Origin: Arsukibacterium sp. UBA5043
GTDB lineage: Bacteria; Pseudomonadota; Gammaproteobacteria; Enterobacterales; Alteromonadaceae
Direction: 5' to 3'
DNA: 64,000 nucleotides
Assembly (NCBI GenBank): GCA_002415085.1
Contig: DIBV01000009.1
Coordinates: forward strand, 47,839 to 111,838
A program made the translations under genes and the position numbers. The first letter of the stretch is position 1; every line of letters begins with the position of its first letter. Shown in pieces: positions 28,641-37,387 of the stretch. A model generated the notes under the pieces. The model was not told where the DNA came from. It saw only the letters and a list, made by a program, of their open reading frames with translations, and did no database searches.

Positions 28641-28669
28641 AAATCCACCTGAACAGGTGGATTTTTTTA
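28641..28669 (+). terminator. Rho-independent terminator of the protease gene
   Basis: A perfect 10-bp stem AAATCCACCT / AGGTGGATTT with a GAAC loop, followed by T7, 30 bp after the stop codon. Confidence 0.9.
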
Positions 28670-28712
28670 TGGGATAACAAAGTTAGTATTGCTGACTAAC
28701 GTATTGTAGTTA

Positions 28713-29378
28713 TCAAGGCAGTGGCTTCAGTGACAGCTCGCTTAGCTGGCTGCGTAGCCGGTTCATAAAGGCAATATCCGGGTCATTTTTTTCAGTAAAA
28801 TAACTGGCATCGGTTTCTTTCCACCAGCTTGTATCCCGAAAACGATGGTATTCACTATGGCCCAGCACATATTCTATCGGATATTTGCTGGCCAGATATT
28901 TAATGAGTTTGGTATTGGCTGCCAGCTGGGCAGCAGTCATCGGCAGGCTGTTACCATCTGCGATATTTTCAATGCCAATGGCAGTGTAATTTAAGCCTAT
29001 GGTATGCCGTGCCATGGTCGTTTCCGGCATTAGCTGGTAAACAGTGCCGTCGCGGTCGATAACAAACTGGCTGGAAACATTTAAGTCCCCCCCGGCCCGG
29101 ATCCCGTCTCTTGCAGCTGGCAGCTCTGGCGGGTTAAACACCTCGAAGGTTTTTTCAAAAGTTGGAATAACGGTCCAGTGCACCACCACCATCCGCGGTT
29201 TAATAGTGGGCTCATCCTGCACCATGTTATAGCGCTGTTGCATATACTGCAGGGTCAGCGCTTTGCGCTTGGCATCAAACACAATTGGCTTTTGCATAAT
29301 CAGCAAATCGTCAGGTAAAGTGTTATTGGCAGATAAAGGCGGAATTAACACCAGTAAACATAGCGCCAGTTTTCTCAT
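28713..29378 (-). CDS. Secreted N-acetylmuramoyl-L-alanine amidase (Amidase_2)
   Basis: A 221-residue protein with a signal peptide (LALCLLVLIPPLSANN). The amidase_2/AmpD-type domain carries the zinc-ligand segments MVVVHWTVIPTFE, RHTIGLNYTAIGIENIADG and VLGHSEYHRFRDTSWWKE. Enzymes of this family cut the amide bond between N-acetylmuramic acid and the stem peptide in the cell envelope. AAGGAA precedes the ATG. It is convergent with the protease and separated from it by the terminator. Confidence 0.88.
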   Translation of the reverse strand: MRKLALCLLVLIPPLSANNTLPDDLLIMQKPIVFDAKRKALTLQYMQQRYNMVQDEPTIKPRMVVVHWTVIPTFEKTFEVFNPPELPAARDGIRAGGDLNVSSQFVIDRDGTVYQLMPETTMARHTIGLNYTAIGIENIADGNSLPMTAAQLAANTKLIKYLASKYPIEYVLGHSEYHRFRDTSWWKETDASYFTEKNDPDIAFMNRLRSQLSELSLKPLP

Positions 29379-29750
29379 GATTGTTCCTTTTCATATGCTT
29401 CAGAACCCAGACTATTAAGCAATTTATCGCACAAAATGACAAGTGTTGTCTGGCGCAGAGATTAACATTGCTGCTTACAAGGTAATTATTATCATCGCGG
29501 GTAAAATATGCAGGCACAAACGCATGTTTTTCAATACTCCCATATCATAGAGCTGCACGGTAAATTTCAATTTTTTAACGGGTGGAGTGGCTTACGCGGC
29601 GATTAGCAGTCAGATCAGGGCTGGTTTGAATACCGGCATTTATTATGCATACCGGTATTTATTATGCATAGGCAACGCTAATTTACCGGGGAGTCCTGGC
29701 AACAGCCAGACCAGAGATATTTTTCAGGACCGTATTTCCAGGAACAAAAG
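29379..29750. other. Non-coding region upstream of the sulfur operon
   Basis: A 372-bp divergent intergenic region between the amidase and the YeeE/YedE operon. Apart from the tandem 19-bp repeat at 29631-29668 I see no gene or clear RNA. The repeat lies about 85-120 bp before the first operon gene, a plausible place for a regulator site. Confidence 0.5.
29631..29668. repeat. Tandem 19-bp repeat, possible operator
   Basis: Two directly adjacent copies of TACCGG(C/T)ATTTATTATGCA (29631-29649 and 29650-29668), differing at one base. The position upstream of the sulfur operon suggests binding of a regulator; no regulator gene is adjacent. Confidence 0.5.
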
Positions 29751-30182
29751 ATGAACGAATGGACCAGCACACCTTTTGAGCCATGGGCGGGTTTGGCCGG
29801 TGGCCTATTGATAGGCACTGCCGTGGTGCTCTTACTCATGTTTATAGGCAAAATTGCCGGTATTTCCGGCATAACTGCCGGGGCGATAACCAAAAAACAC
29901 CTGGAGCAACATTGGAGACTCGCTTTCCTGGCCGGTTTATTATTAGCAGCACCACTTTACCTGCTGTTTGCAGGTCCATTTGAGGTGCAAACACAATTCG
30001 GTGCTATATGGATGGGCGTAGCTGGTTTACTGGTCGGTTTTGGGACCCGGCTGGGCAGTGGGTGTACATCCGGTCACGGCGTTGCCGGACTGGCGCGATT
30101 CTCGCCCAGATCAATCGTCGCGACCCTGGTTTTTTTCGGGGCGGCAGTCATTACTACTAATACCGTCCGTTACTTCATCTAA
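29751..30182 (+). CDS. YeeE/YedE-family membrane protein, half 1
   Basis: A 143-residue protein with about four membrane helices. The conserved Cys motif is in GFGTRLGSGCTSGHGVAGLA. YeeE/YedE (PmpA/TsuA-like) proteins move sulfur species such as thiosulfate or persulfide-related compounds across the inner membrane. This and the next gene are the two halves of the split form, consistent with their placement before an MBL-rhodanese protein. AGGAA precedes the ATG. Confidence 0.85.
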   Translation: MNEWTSTPFEPWAGLAGGLLIGTAVVLLLMFIGKIAGISGITAGAITKKHLEQHWRLAFLAGLLLAAPLYLLFAGPFEVQTQFGAIWMGVAGLLVGFGTRLGSGCTSGHGVAGLARFSPRSIVATLVFFGAAVITTNTVRYFI

Positions 30183-30200
30183 CTTATCAACGGAATGCAT

Positions 30201-30632
30201 ATGAAAACACTTATCATCGCATTGCTCTGTGGCATGGTATTCGGCCTGGGTTTAATTGTATCGGGGATGAGTAATCCGGCGCGGGTACTAAACTTTCTGG
30301 ACTGGGGGCCTCGCTGGGACCCTACATTAGCGTTGGTGATGGGAGGCGCTGTTGCGGTGGCTATCCCGGGTTTCTACTGGGCTCGCCGTCGCAGCCGGCC
30401 CTTGTTGGCTGATAACTTCGATATCCCGGCAAACAAAACCATTGACGCCAAATTGATCGTCGGTGCTGCTATTTTTGGCATTGGCTGGGGACTCGGCGGT
30501 TTTTGCCCGGGCCCGGGGATTGTAGCTGCAACAACGTTACAGGCTGAAGTGTTGCTGTTTGTCATTGCCATGATAGCTGGCATGTTGCTGCAGCATTGGC
30601 GTAGCACTAAATTTAAAACAGACGACGGCTGA
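30201..30632 (+). CDS. YeeE/YedE-family membrane protein, half 2 (DUF6691)
   Basis: A protein of about 143 residues with four hydrophobic helices. The opening MKTLIIALLCGMVFGLGLIV and the Cys motif GWGLGGFCPGPGIVAATT match the second subunit of split YeeE/YedE transporters. It follows half 1 after 18 bp. ATG at 30195 and ATG at 30201 are both possible; the site AACGGA fits 30201. Confidence 0.85.
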   Translation: MKTLIIALLCGMVFGLGLIVSGMSNPARVLNFLDWGPRWDPTLALVMGGAVAVAIPGFYWARRRSRPLLADNFDIPANKTIDAKLIVGAAIFGIGWGLGGFCPGPGIVAATTLQAEVLLFVIAMIAGMLLQHWRSTKFKTDDG

Positions 30633-30670
30633 AATTAAAACTAAGAGGAATTGCACAGGAGGAAAACTCA

Positions 30671-32035
30671 ATGGAACTACGACGTATAGAAACGCCGGGT
30701 ATTGCCCATTATGCCTGGCTGCTGGCCGATGGTGAGCAGGCAATGTTAGTGGATCCGAGCCGGCACGTGCAGAAATATCTGGATACCGCCAGAGATATCG
30801 CAACCCGGATTACTCATATCGTTGAGACTCATCGGCAGGAAGATTTTGTAATGGGGGCGGCTTGGCTGGCCAGGCGCACCGGCGCCAGAATTTACAACGG
30901 CAACCATGACACCTTTGGGCATGGCGATTGCCGGCTTGAGGACGGTGATACCTTTTACGTGGGCAAACTGTTAGTCCGGGCGTTCCACACGCCCGGCCAT
31001 ACGCCGGAAAGTATGTGTTATGCAGTCTATAAAGACGATAACGCCGAATCAGCCTGGGCAATATTTACCGGCGATACCTTATTTTTTGGCGACACCGGCC
31101 GCTCTGATCTGCCAGACGAAGATAAATCTGTAGAAAATGCAGGCCGGATATATGATGCGGTACACAACAAACTGGCCGGGCTTGGCGATACAGCACTTAT
31201 TCTGCCTGCCCATGGCCCGGGCTCGGTTTGTGGCAGTGGTATGGCCAAACGTTCCTGGTCAACGCTTGGCGATGAAAAAACCTATAATGATGTCTTTACG
31301 CTGTCGCGGCAAGAATTTGCTGAAAAAAAAGGCGGCGAGCGCTTGCCAAGACCGCCGTATTTCCGCCATATGGAGAAGGTCAATTTAGAGGGCGGCTTAC
31401 CACCAACCTTGCGACAGGGCGATGTTGGCCTTTTAAATACCGACTCTTTTGCCGATAAATCGCAGAACAACTATATTTACGATACCCGCTTGCCGGAAGC
31501 GTTCGCCGGCGGTCATATTCCGGACAGTCACAGTATCTGGCTTGGCGGCTTACCGGTATTTGGGGGCTGGGTTGGTAATGCGGACAGTGCAATTTATCTG
31601 GTGACAGATCGTAACGATAATGTAGATCATGCAGTACGACATTTAAGTAACATTGGCCTGGATAATGTGCAGGGGGCCTTAGCCGGCGGTTTTGAAAGCT
31701 GGCGGGACGCCGGACGGGACGTGGAGCATAGCGGCGCGATAACTCCGGCGGTGCTACATAATATGGATAACGCACCGCAAGTGCTGGATGTACGTGAGAT
31801 TGACGAATTTGACAGTGGCCATATACCCGGTGCGCTGCATTGTTACGTTGGCTATCTGGCCGATAAACTCAATGAACTACCCTTAGATAAAACGCGGCCT
31901 GTGGTCGTGACCTGTGGGGTAGGACACCGGGCCGGTCTGGGTGTCAGTATTCTGCTAAAAGCGGGTTTTCAGGATGTGAGTAATTTATTAGGCGGTATGA
32001 AAGCCTGGAGCGCGCTTGGCTTGCCTGTCGAATGA
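30671..32035 (+). CDS. Metallo-beta-lactamase-rhodanese fusion (persulfide-metabolism type)
   Basis: A 454-residue protein. The N-terminal MBL-fold domain (1-235) has HTPGHTPESM, FTGDTLFFGDTGRSDL and LPAHGPGS. The usual HxHxDH metal motif is altered to ETHRQEDFVMGA, lacking the second His; I have seen this variant in MBL-rhodanese proteins, so it is not necessarily damage. Two rhodanese domains follow. The first lacks a catalytic Cys; the second has VTCGVGHRAGLG with Cys. With the YeeE/YedE pair upstream, the operon probably handles sulfide or persulfide. A strong AGGAGG site precedes the ATG. Confidence 0.85.
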   Translation: MELRRIETPGIAHYAWLLADGEQAMLVDPSRHVQKYLDTARDIATRITHIVETHRQEDFVMGAAWLARRTGARIYNGNHDTFGHGDCRLEDGDTFYVGKLLVRAFHTPGHTPESMCYAVYKDDNAESAWAIFTGDTLFFGDTGRSDLPDEDKSVENAGRIYDAVHNKLAGLGDTALILPAHGPGSVCGSGMAKRSWSTLGDEKTYNDVFTLSRQEFAEKKGGERLPRPPYFRHMEKVNLEGGLPPTLRQGDVGLLNTDSFADKSQNNYIYDTRLPEAFAGGHIPDSHSIWLGGLPVFGGWVGNADSAIYLVTDRNDNVDHAVRHLSNIGLDNVQGALAGGFESWRDAGRDVEHSGAITPAVLHNMDNAPQVLDVREIDEFDSGHIPGALHCYVGYLADKLNELPLDKTRPVVVTCGVGHRAGLGVSILLKAGFQDVSNLLGGMKAWSALGLPVE

Positions 32036-32080
32036 ACAAACGACAAGGCCGCCATCGCGAAAACCCGGCAGGTAAGTAAG

Positions 32081-33382
32081 CTAAAGCCCGTGCGGATAAG
32101 TATCAGGAAGCTTAGTCGTATCTTCCTTAATATTGATATTGTGCAGGGCCTGGCTGTTGGCAAAAAAAACAAAATGGTCGTAGCGCTTCGGGATCACCGT
32201 CGGTACATAGTTACCGAAGCGTTCCTGCCGGGGGTTGTACACTACCCCAACCGCACGATGGGCAAAGCGCCGCATCAGGGCCGGGTTTGACTGCAAATCG
32301 GCAGAGTGTAAAAAGAACTGCTTGCCGGCCTGATAACAGAGATGTTCCCAGCTGTCTTCCCGGGCGGGGGGCAAGTGCATGTTTTCAACCCGGGCACCCC
32401 AGGCGCTGCCGGCCAGTACCTTGCCCTGATAGCTGCCAAAGCCGACAAGGGCTATCTGCTTGCTACCATAGTGTTTGCGACCCAGCTCGCCAAGATTAAA
32501 CAGGCCCTGGCTGGCCATATCGGTATAGGAAGCATCACCAATATGGGTGTTATGCGCCCAGACAATACCCTTAGCATCCTTGCCGTGAAAGGCCATCAGG
32601 CGGTTAAGGGTGTCCATCATATGCTGGTCACGCAGGTTCCAGGTAGACTCACTGCCGCTGGCCATGGCCCGGTAATAATGTTCAGCATTTTTACTAACGG
32701 TGGCATTTTGCTCGGCACTGAAGGCGTCTTCCCGATCATGGTCATAAGCAGGGGCTTTACTGCGTATTTCAGTTAATAACTTACTGACTTCATCACTACA
32801 GCCTTCAGGGGCCAGCCGGGTGGCAATAGCATAGCGCTGGCCATCTTCATCACGATAAGGCTCAAAGCAGCGCATTGCGGTTTTCGCAATTTCAAAAGCG
32901 TCGGGGTCTGCATCGCGCAGGTAATTCATTATGGCGTCCATCGACTCCCACAGGCTGTATACATCTAATCCGTAAAAGCCTTTGCGCTGGTTGTCATCCT
33001 GCGACTGGTTAAACTCCCGTAACCACTTAGCAAACTCATGTACTTCCCAGTTAGCCCACATCCAGCTAGGCCAGCGCTGAAACGCTTTCAGCGCCTGCTC
33101 CGTGTTGGCAATGGCATCAGCGTAGTGTTTTACGTGCCGGTTCAGCTGATAGCAGGGCGGCCAGTCGCCTTCAACCACCACAAAATCAAAACCGTATTGC
33201 TCTAATAGTATTTTTGATATCCGGGCCCGCCATTTGTAATACTCGTGAGTACCATGGGAAGCCTCGCCCAGCATCACTACTTTTTTGTCTTTAACGGCTT
33301 CCAGCAGCGGCCGTAAATCGTCAGTATTATCGAAGTCGTGTTTATATTGCTTAATGGTATTAATAATTGAATCTGTCATCAT
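32081..33382 (-). CDS. Erythromycin-esterase-family protein
   Basis: A 433-residue protein with the family motifs MLGEASHGTHEYYKWRARI, VVVEGDWPPCYQLN and GIVWAHNTHIGDASYTDM, which carry the conserved active-site histidines and glutamates of Ere-type hydrolases. Most chromosomal members are not proven macrolide esterases, so resistance should not be assumed. Two adjacent ATGs (33382 and 33379) compete; the GGGAGA site fits either. It ends a two-gene unit with pcm (34 bp gap). Confidence 0.85.
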   Translation of the reverse strand: MMTDSIINTIKQYKHDFDNTDDLRPLLEAVKDKKVVMLGEASHGTHEYYKWRARISKILLEQYGFDFVVVEGDWPPCYQLNRHVKHYADAIANTEQALKAFQRWPSWMWANWEVHEFAKWLREFNQSQDDNQRKGFYGLDVYSLWESMDAIMNYLRDADPDAFEIAKTAMRCFEPYRDEDGQRYAIATRLAPEGCSDEVSKLLTEIRSKAPAYDHDREDAFSAEQNATVSKNAEHYYRAMASGSESTWNLRDQHMMDTLNRLMAFHGKDAKGIVWAHNTHIGDASYTDMASQGLFNLGELGRKHYGSKQIALVGFGSYQGKVLAGSAWGARVENMHLPPAREDSWEHLCYQAGKQFFLHSADLQSNPALMRRFAHRAVGVVYNPRQERFGNYVPTVIPKRYDHFVFFANSQALHNINIKEDTTKLPDTYPHGL

Positions 33383-33416
33383 TAATCTCCCTGGTTAATC
33401 ACGGAGTCCATCTTCG

Positions 33417-34025
33417 TTAGTTGTCCACTTTGCCGGTCATCGGCACGAAGCGCACCGGTAATAGTTTGGTTTCTTTAAATTCATGCTCACTGACCCGTTC
33501 CAGCAATACCAGTTCCTGGGTTAACTTGCCTACCGGCGCCAGCAACCTGCCACCAATTTTCAGCTGCTGCTTCAGGCTGTCGGGAATGACTGCCGGCGCA
33601 GCAGTCAGCTCAATTGCATCAAAAGGCGCATGCTCTGGCCAGCCTTCATAACCATCACCATGGCGACTTTCGATATTACGGCTATCGATTTTCTGCAGGT
33701 TGTTTTTGGCCAGTTCGGCTAACCAACCAATTATTTCGATCGAATATACTTTGTTAGCGAGTTGAGCTAACACAGCAGCGTTATAGCCACAGCCAGTGCC
33801 AATTTCCAGCACTTTATCATTGGGTTTAATGTCGAGTGCCTGGGCCATGTAAGCCACAATATAAGGCTGGCTGATAGTTTGGGATTTGCCTATTGGCAGT
33901 GCATGGTCTTCGTAGGTATAAGAGTGCAGCTGTTCAGGCACAAACACGGTGCGGTCGACTGCTTGCATTGCCGCTACTACTCTGGGGTCATCAATATCTC
34001 TGCCTTTAAGATGGCGTTCAATCAT
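33417..34025 (-). CDS. pcm: Protein-L-isoaspartate O-methyltransferase
   Basis: A SAM-dependent methyltransferase of about 202 residues that starts repair of isoaspartyl damage in proteins. It shows the family order: VPEQLHSYTYEDHALPIGKS, the SAM loop VLEIGTGCGYNAAVLAQLA, and PFDAIELTAAPAVIPDSLKQ. The ATG at 34025 has AAGGAA just upstream and is preferred over the ATG at 34043. It is the last chromosomal gene before the island and is likely co-transcribed with the esterase-family gene. Confidence 0.9.
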   Translation of the reverse strand: MIERHLKGRDIDDPRVVAAMQAVDRTVFVPEQLHSYTYEDHALPIGKSQTISQPYIVAYMAQALDIKPNDKVLEIGTGCGYNAAVLAQLANKVYSIEIIGWLAELAKNNLQKIDSRNIESRHGDGYEGWPEHAPFDAIELTAAPAVIPDSLKQQLKIGGRLLAPVGKLTQELVLLERVSEHEFKETKLLPVRFVPMTGKVDN

Positions 34026-34214
34026 GGTTTCCTTAGTATTCATAAGGGTTACCCATTTGTTGCGTTATATAAAAATATCTCCGGTTCAAATTCCAGTTAA
34101 ATATTAAGGGTAGTAACAAAGGCCGGGAAAAGGCAAGCCTGCAGCAATTGGTATGATGACTGAGAGTGTACAATAAACCAGATAATTAAGGCATGACAGA
34201 AAGTAGCTTGAAAT

Positions 34215-34259
34215 GGTGGCCCCAGCTGGACTCGAACCAGCGACCGATCGATTATGAGG
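34215..34259 (-). other. tRNA-Ile(CAU) 3' fragment: attachment site at the island edge
   Basis: Read on the minus strand, this is the anticodon loop CTCATAA, the 3' anticodon-stem strand, a complete T-arm (GCTGG TTCGAGT CCAGC) and an acceptor strand ending GGGGCCACCA. It matches the 3' portion of tRNA-Ile2 (CAU). The 5' half is absent: the sequence beyond the loop does not form a D-arm or acceptor strand. A 45-nt tRNA 3' end next to a P4-type integrase is the usual mark of an integrated element. The intact tRNA gene should lie at the other end of the island, beyond the window. Confidence 0.85.
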
Positions 34260-34424
34260 CCTTCGAAGGCGGTTTACTGCTGTTTACTGATTGAAATAGA
34301 CTTTTACTAAATTACATAGCTAATTCAGCAGCTTATTGCTTGGTTAGCTACCTCTGATGCATAAATGCGTTGCAAAACAACGCCGTCGATTTTGCATTGA
34401 AAGTAGCACAGAGGTAGCACCGCT

Positions 34425-35747
34425 ATGACCAGAACCAACCATATTCGCTTCACCGAAGCTGAAATTTCAGCCTTACCCATCACCGAAAAACGCACCCGCT
34501 GGCATGATACCCAAATGCCAGGCTTGGTGCTCGATGTCACTGCCGGCAAAAAAGCTTTTCGGGTTTATAAAAAGCTGGCGGGCAGGGCAACGCCATTGTC
34601 AGTCACCTTGGGGGACTTTCCGGCATTAACCGTAGAAAGCGCTCGCCGCTTGGCGCGAAAAGCGATGGCTGATATGGCAGATGGTATCAACCCAAATGAC
34701 AGCAAGCGACAGTTTCGCGCAGCCTCAGTCAAACTGTCTGAAGTATTCCAGCGTTTTCTTGAGCAGCGTGATTTAAAAGACACCACACTGCGCGGCTATC
34801 AGCAATTAATGAAATGCTACCTTGCTGATTGGCAGCAAAAGCGGATGGCCGATATCAGTGAAGATATGGTGTATAAACGCCATCAAAAGCTCAGCCAGTC
34901 GAGCAGGGCACAAGCCGATTACACCATGCGTACGATGCGTGCCTTGTTTAACTTTGCCAAAGCGGAATACAAAGACTCGGCCAACCGTACCTTGTTTCCG
35001 GCAAACCCGGTTGTAGTGTTATCTGAAAAGCGCGCCTGGAATAACGTGGCCCGTCGCCAGACTAGGCTTAGGCCATCGCAGTTAACGCCATTTCTGCAGG
35101 CGATAAATACGCTACGTGATGACGCTATCGCCTACCGGCAGGATTTCACTGTAGCGGTATGTGATTACGTTGAGTTTACCGCTTATACCGGCCTGCGCCG
35201 TACTGAGCTTTTAGAACTGAAGTGGCAGGATGTTTATCTGAAAGACGAGTTGTTTATTCTGCGCGATACCAAAAACCATGATGATCTTGAGTTGCCAATA
35301 ACCGCGCCTTTAAAAGCCATTCTGCAGCGACGTAAGGAATACAAGGTTACGGACTTCGTGTTTGGGGCTAATAATCGCTTAGGCCGCATTACAGAGCCGA
35401 AAAAGGTGATTCAAAAGATCAACGAACTGGCAGAATTAAGCTTTACCCTGCATGACCTACGCCGAACCTACTGCTCAATCGCAGAAAGCCTGGGTATTGG
35501 TACCTACACAATCAAGCGGTTGTTAAACCATAAAACCGGCCGTAACGACGTTACAGCGGGCTATACAGTCCTCACGGCAGAGGAGTTGAAGGAACCTGCT
35601 CAGCGCATTGTAGCGCGAATAAATCAGTATGCCGGTATCGATGTATCTGAACCTCCTGTCGCTGACATGGATAACATCAAGACTTTGTTATCTGGAATGA
35701 CAAAAGAGCAGAAACTTCGTATATTTACAGAGGTGTTCGGAATTTAA
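34425..35747 (+). CDS. int: P4-type tyrosine integrase
   Basis: A 440-residue integrase. The N-terminal DUF4102-like arm-binding domain (about 15-95: GLVLDVTAGKKAFRVYKKLA), a core-binding domain, and a catalytic domain are present. The catalytic residues are Arg in AYTGLRRTELLELKW, His-x-x-Arg in HDLRRTYCSIA, and a late His and Tyr in LLNHKTGRNDVTAGYT. It faces into the island from the tRNA fragment 166 bp away. It should catalyse integration and, with an excisionase, excision at the tRNA-Ile site. The AlpA-like protein at 38279 is a candidate directionality factor. Confidence 0.93.
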   Translation: MTRTNHIRFTEAEISALPITEKRTRWHDTQMPGLVLDVTAGKKAFRVYKKLAGRATPLSVTLGDFPALTVESARRLARKAMADMADGINPNDSKRQFRAASVKLSEVFQRFLEQRDLKDTTLRGYQQLMKCYLADWQQKRMADISEDMVYKRHQKLSQSSRAQADYTMRTMRALFNFAKAEYKDSANRTLFPANPVVVLSEKRAWNNVARRQTRLRPSQLTPFLQAINTLRDDAIAYRQDFTVAVCDYVEFTAYTGLRRTELLELKWQDVYLKDELFILRDTKNHDDLELPITAPLKAILQRRKEYKVTDFVFGANNRLGRITEPKKVIQKINELAELSFTLHDLRRTYCSIAESLGIGTYTIKRLLNHKTGRNDVTAGYTVLTAEELKEPAQRIVARINQYAGIDVSEPPVADMDNIKTLLSGMTKEQKLRIFTEVFGI

Positions 35748-36074
35748 ACCTCAACATACACTTTTACTACCGCGTGGGATGATTAATAAGATATGACTGC
35801 AAAACCATGATAGACAAGTGCAATTTTTGGTGTTCAATCATCCGAAAATTAACTAAATCACCAAACAAGTTAAATATTTCTATTTTGGCTGTCATTAAGA
35901 ATGGATGTTTACAAAATTTTATGCAAAAAATGAAAACTGTGCCGTAAGCGTATCAGCAACCACACCAAGAAGCGTGATTGCTGTATAGCGCGACGGTGTT
36001 AAATATTCTGCACCTGCTTTTTATGTTACGCATAGATTTCTACAATCTGCGTTCCGGGAGATTATAAGTATTAC
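35748..36074. other. AT-rich gap after the integrase
   Basis: A 327-bp stretch with no convincing frame on either strand and no clear terminator. It includes a short inverted pattern (AGCAACCAC...GCGTGATTGCT) that I cannot interpret. Confidence 0.4.
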
Positions 36075-36404
36075 TTACCACGGACAGGATGTATCCGATG
36101 TTATACTTTCTGCTTCTGCAACTAGCTTTTGGATAGTTTGATCAGAAGTTGACCGACCACCTAAAACCATATTCATCTTTTGCTGATAATTCTGTAAATC
36201 ACATTTTAGCAGTTGTCTTAGCACAAGCGAGCGTTGCTCTTCCGTAGCAGCCTTAGAAAAACGTTGATACAGCCCGTAGCTCTCCGTTAATTTTGAATTA
36301 ACATAACTGGAAGTTTGATAGTTAGTGAGCAGCAAAGCCGCTGCTGTTGCCCCTAAAAAAATACCGAGCAAAAAAATTGTAATATTTAGAAAAGACTTCT
36401 TCAT
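36075..36404 (-). CDS. Small single-pass membrane protein
   Basis: A 109-residue protein with one strong N-terminal membrane segment (ITIFLLGIFLGATAAALLL). A helical extracytoplasmic part and a C-terminal Cys-Pro-Trp end follow. It lies 3 bp after the stop of the secreted protein upstream, so it is the second gene of a two-gene operon. No family is recognised; AT-rich composition differs from the chromosomal part. Confidence 0.55.
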   Translation of the reverse strand: MKKSFLNITIFLLGIFLGATAAALLLTNYQTSSYVNSKLTESYGLYQRFSKAATEEQRSLVLRQLLKCDLQNYQQKMNMVLGGRSTSDQTIQKLVAEAESITSDTSCPW

Positions 36405-36407
36405 GAT

Positions 36408-37298
36408 TTAATACCTCACCCAATAACAAATTAGACTAGATACGAACTTAGTTCCCATACCTGAGTTAGTAAATGTCATCCGACACTGGGAAACAAACCC
36501 GCCACCATCTGGAATCATATTGTTAGTAAAATACTCCCCGCCACCTATAGATAAGAAATTATTATTGGACATTTCTATTAATTTACAATTTGAGTCCATA
36601 GCAGTATCAGGAAGCATTATAAATGGTAAGGTCCCCAACAAGTCCCCAGTCTGCCATTGGATTGAAGAACCGTCGTTAAAAGATGTAGTTACTAGCAAAG
36701 GACGTTTCAGGAAAAACTGTGATATAGTCGCTTTCACTGCAGTATTTGTTAAACCAAATATATTAGACAGATAGGTGCTTCTCAACATTTCGCGGACTAA
36801 TTTCTGCGTGTTGTCTATATCACCATCCAAATCTTTGACAGAGTTTGCAATATACGGTGGCACAGGATTGGTGTTACCCTTTATTTCACAAGAAAAATTA
36901 CTTGAAATACTCCCACCACCGTTTGGATAACTAGCAGCAGAGAGATGAAGTGGTATTTTAGAATACATCATAGAACCATCGCTCTCTATCGCACTTTTCA
37001 CTTCTTTATATAACAGAATAGATTCAAGAATCTCTGATGGAACAGAGGATGAAAATGCTTTTTTAAAGACTCTTCCGGGCTCGTACTCAACCAACATATT
37101 AAAAGCATAAGAGATTGATTGATTTATATTGACAACAACCACCTTGCTGTAATACCTCGCATCTACTTTATCTAACGCGACTTGCTCGAAATCACTTTTA
37201 ATAGTACAAAAGTCGCAGATTTCTATTTGATAGCTTAACTCTCCAGCCCAAGTAACATGACTAATCATCAATAGTAAACAAAAAAATATTTTACGCAC
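36408..37298 (-). CDS. Secreted protein of unknown function
   Basis: A 296-residue protein with a clear signal peptide (IFFCLLLMISHVTWAG). The mature part starts with a Cys-rich patch (EICDFCTIKSDFEQ) and has a glycine-rich segment near SYPNGGGSISSNFSCEI, suggesting a beta-rich exported protein with possible disulfides. It is coupled to the small membrane protein downstream. Possibly a surface or fimbria-like accessory protein; this is a guess only. Confidence 0.55.
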   Translation of the reverse strand: MRKIFFCLLLMISHVTWAGELSYQIEICDFCTIKSDFEQVALDKVDARYYSKVVVVNINQSISYAFNMLVEYEPGRVFKKAFSSSVPSEILESILLYKEVKSAIESDGSMMYSKIPLHLSAASYPNGGGSISSNFSCEIKGNTNPVPPYIANSVKDLDGDIDNTQKLVREMLRSTYLSNIFGLTNTAVKATISQFFLKRPLLVTTSFNDGSSIQWQTGDLLGTLPFIMLPDTAMDSNCKLIEMSNNNFLSIGGGEYFTNNMIPDGGGFVSQCRMTFTNSGMGTKFVSSLICYWVRY

Positions 37299-37387
37299 AC
37301 TTACCTCAAATTGTAAAAATCAGAAACATATATATTACTTATGGTTTTAATTGTGTCAATATTTTTTAAAAGTAGTTAGTATGTAAT

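Noticed and set aside
29323-29517. Small minus-strand frame overlapping the amidase start
   Set aside because: It lacks an initiation site and overlaps the amidase gene in another frame; it looks like chance.
34215-34330. A complete tRNA gene at the island edge
   Set aside because: Only the anticodon loop through CCA is present; the bases where the D-arm and 5' acceptor strand should be do not pair.
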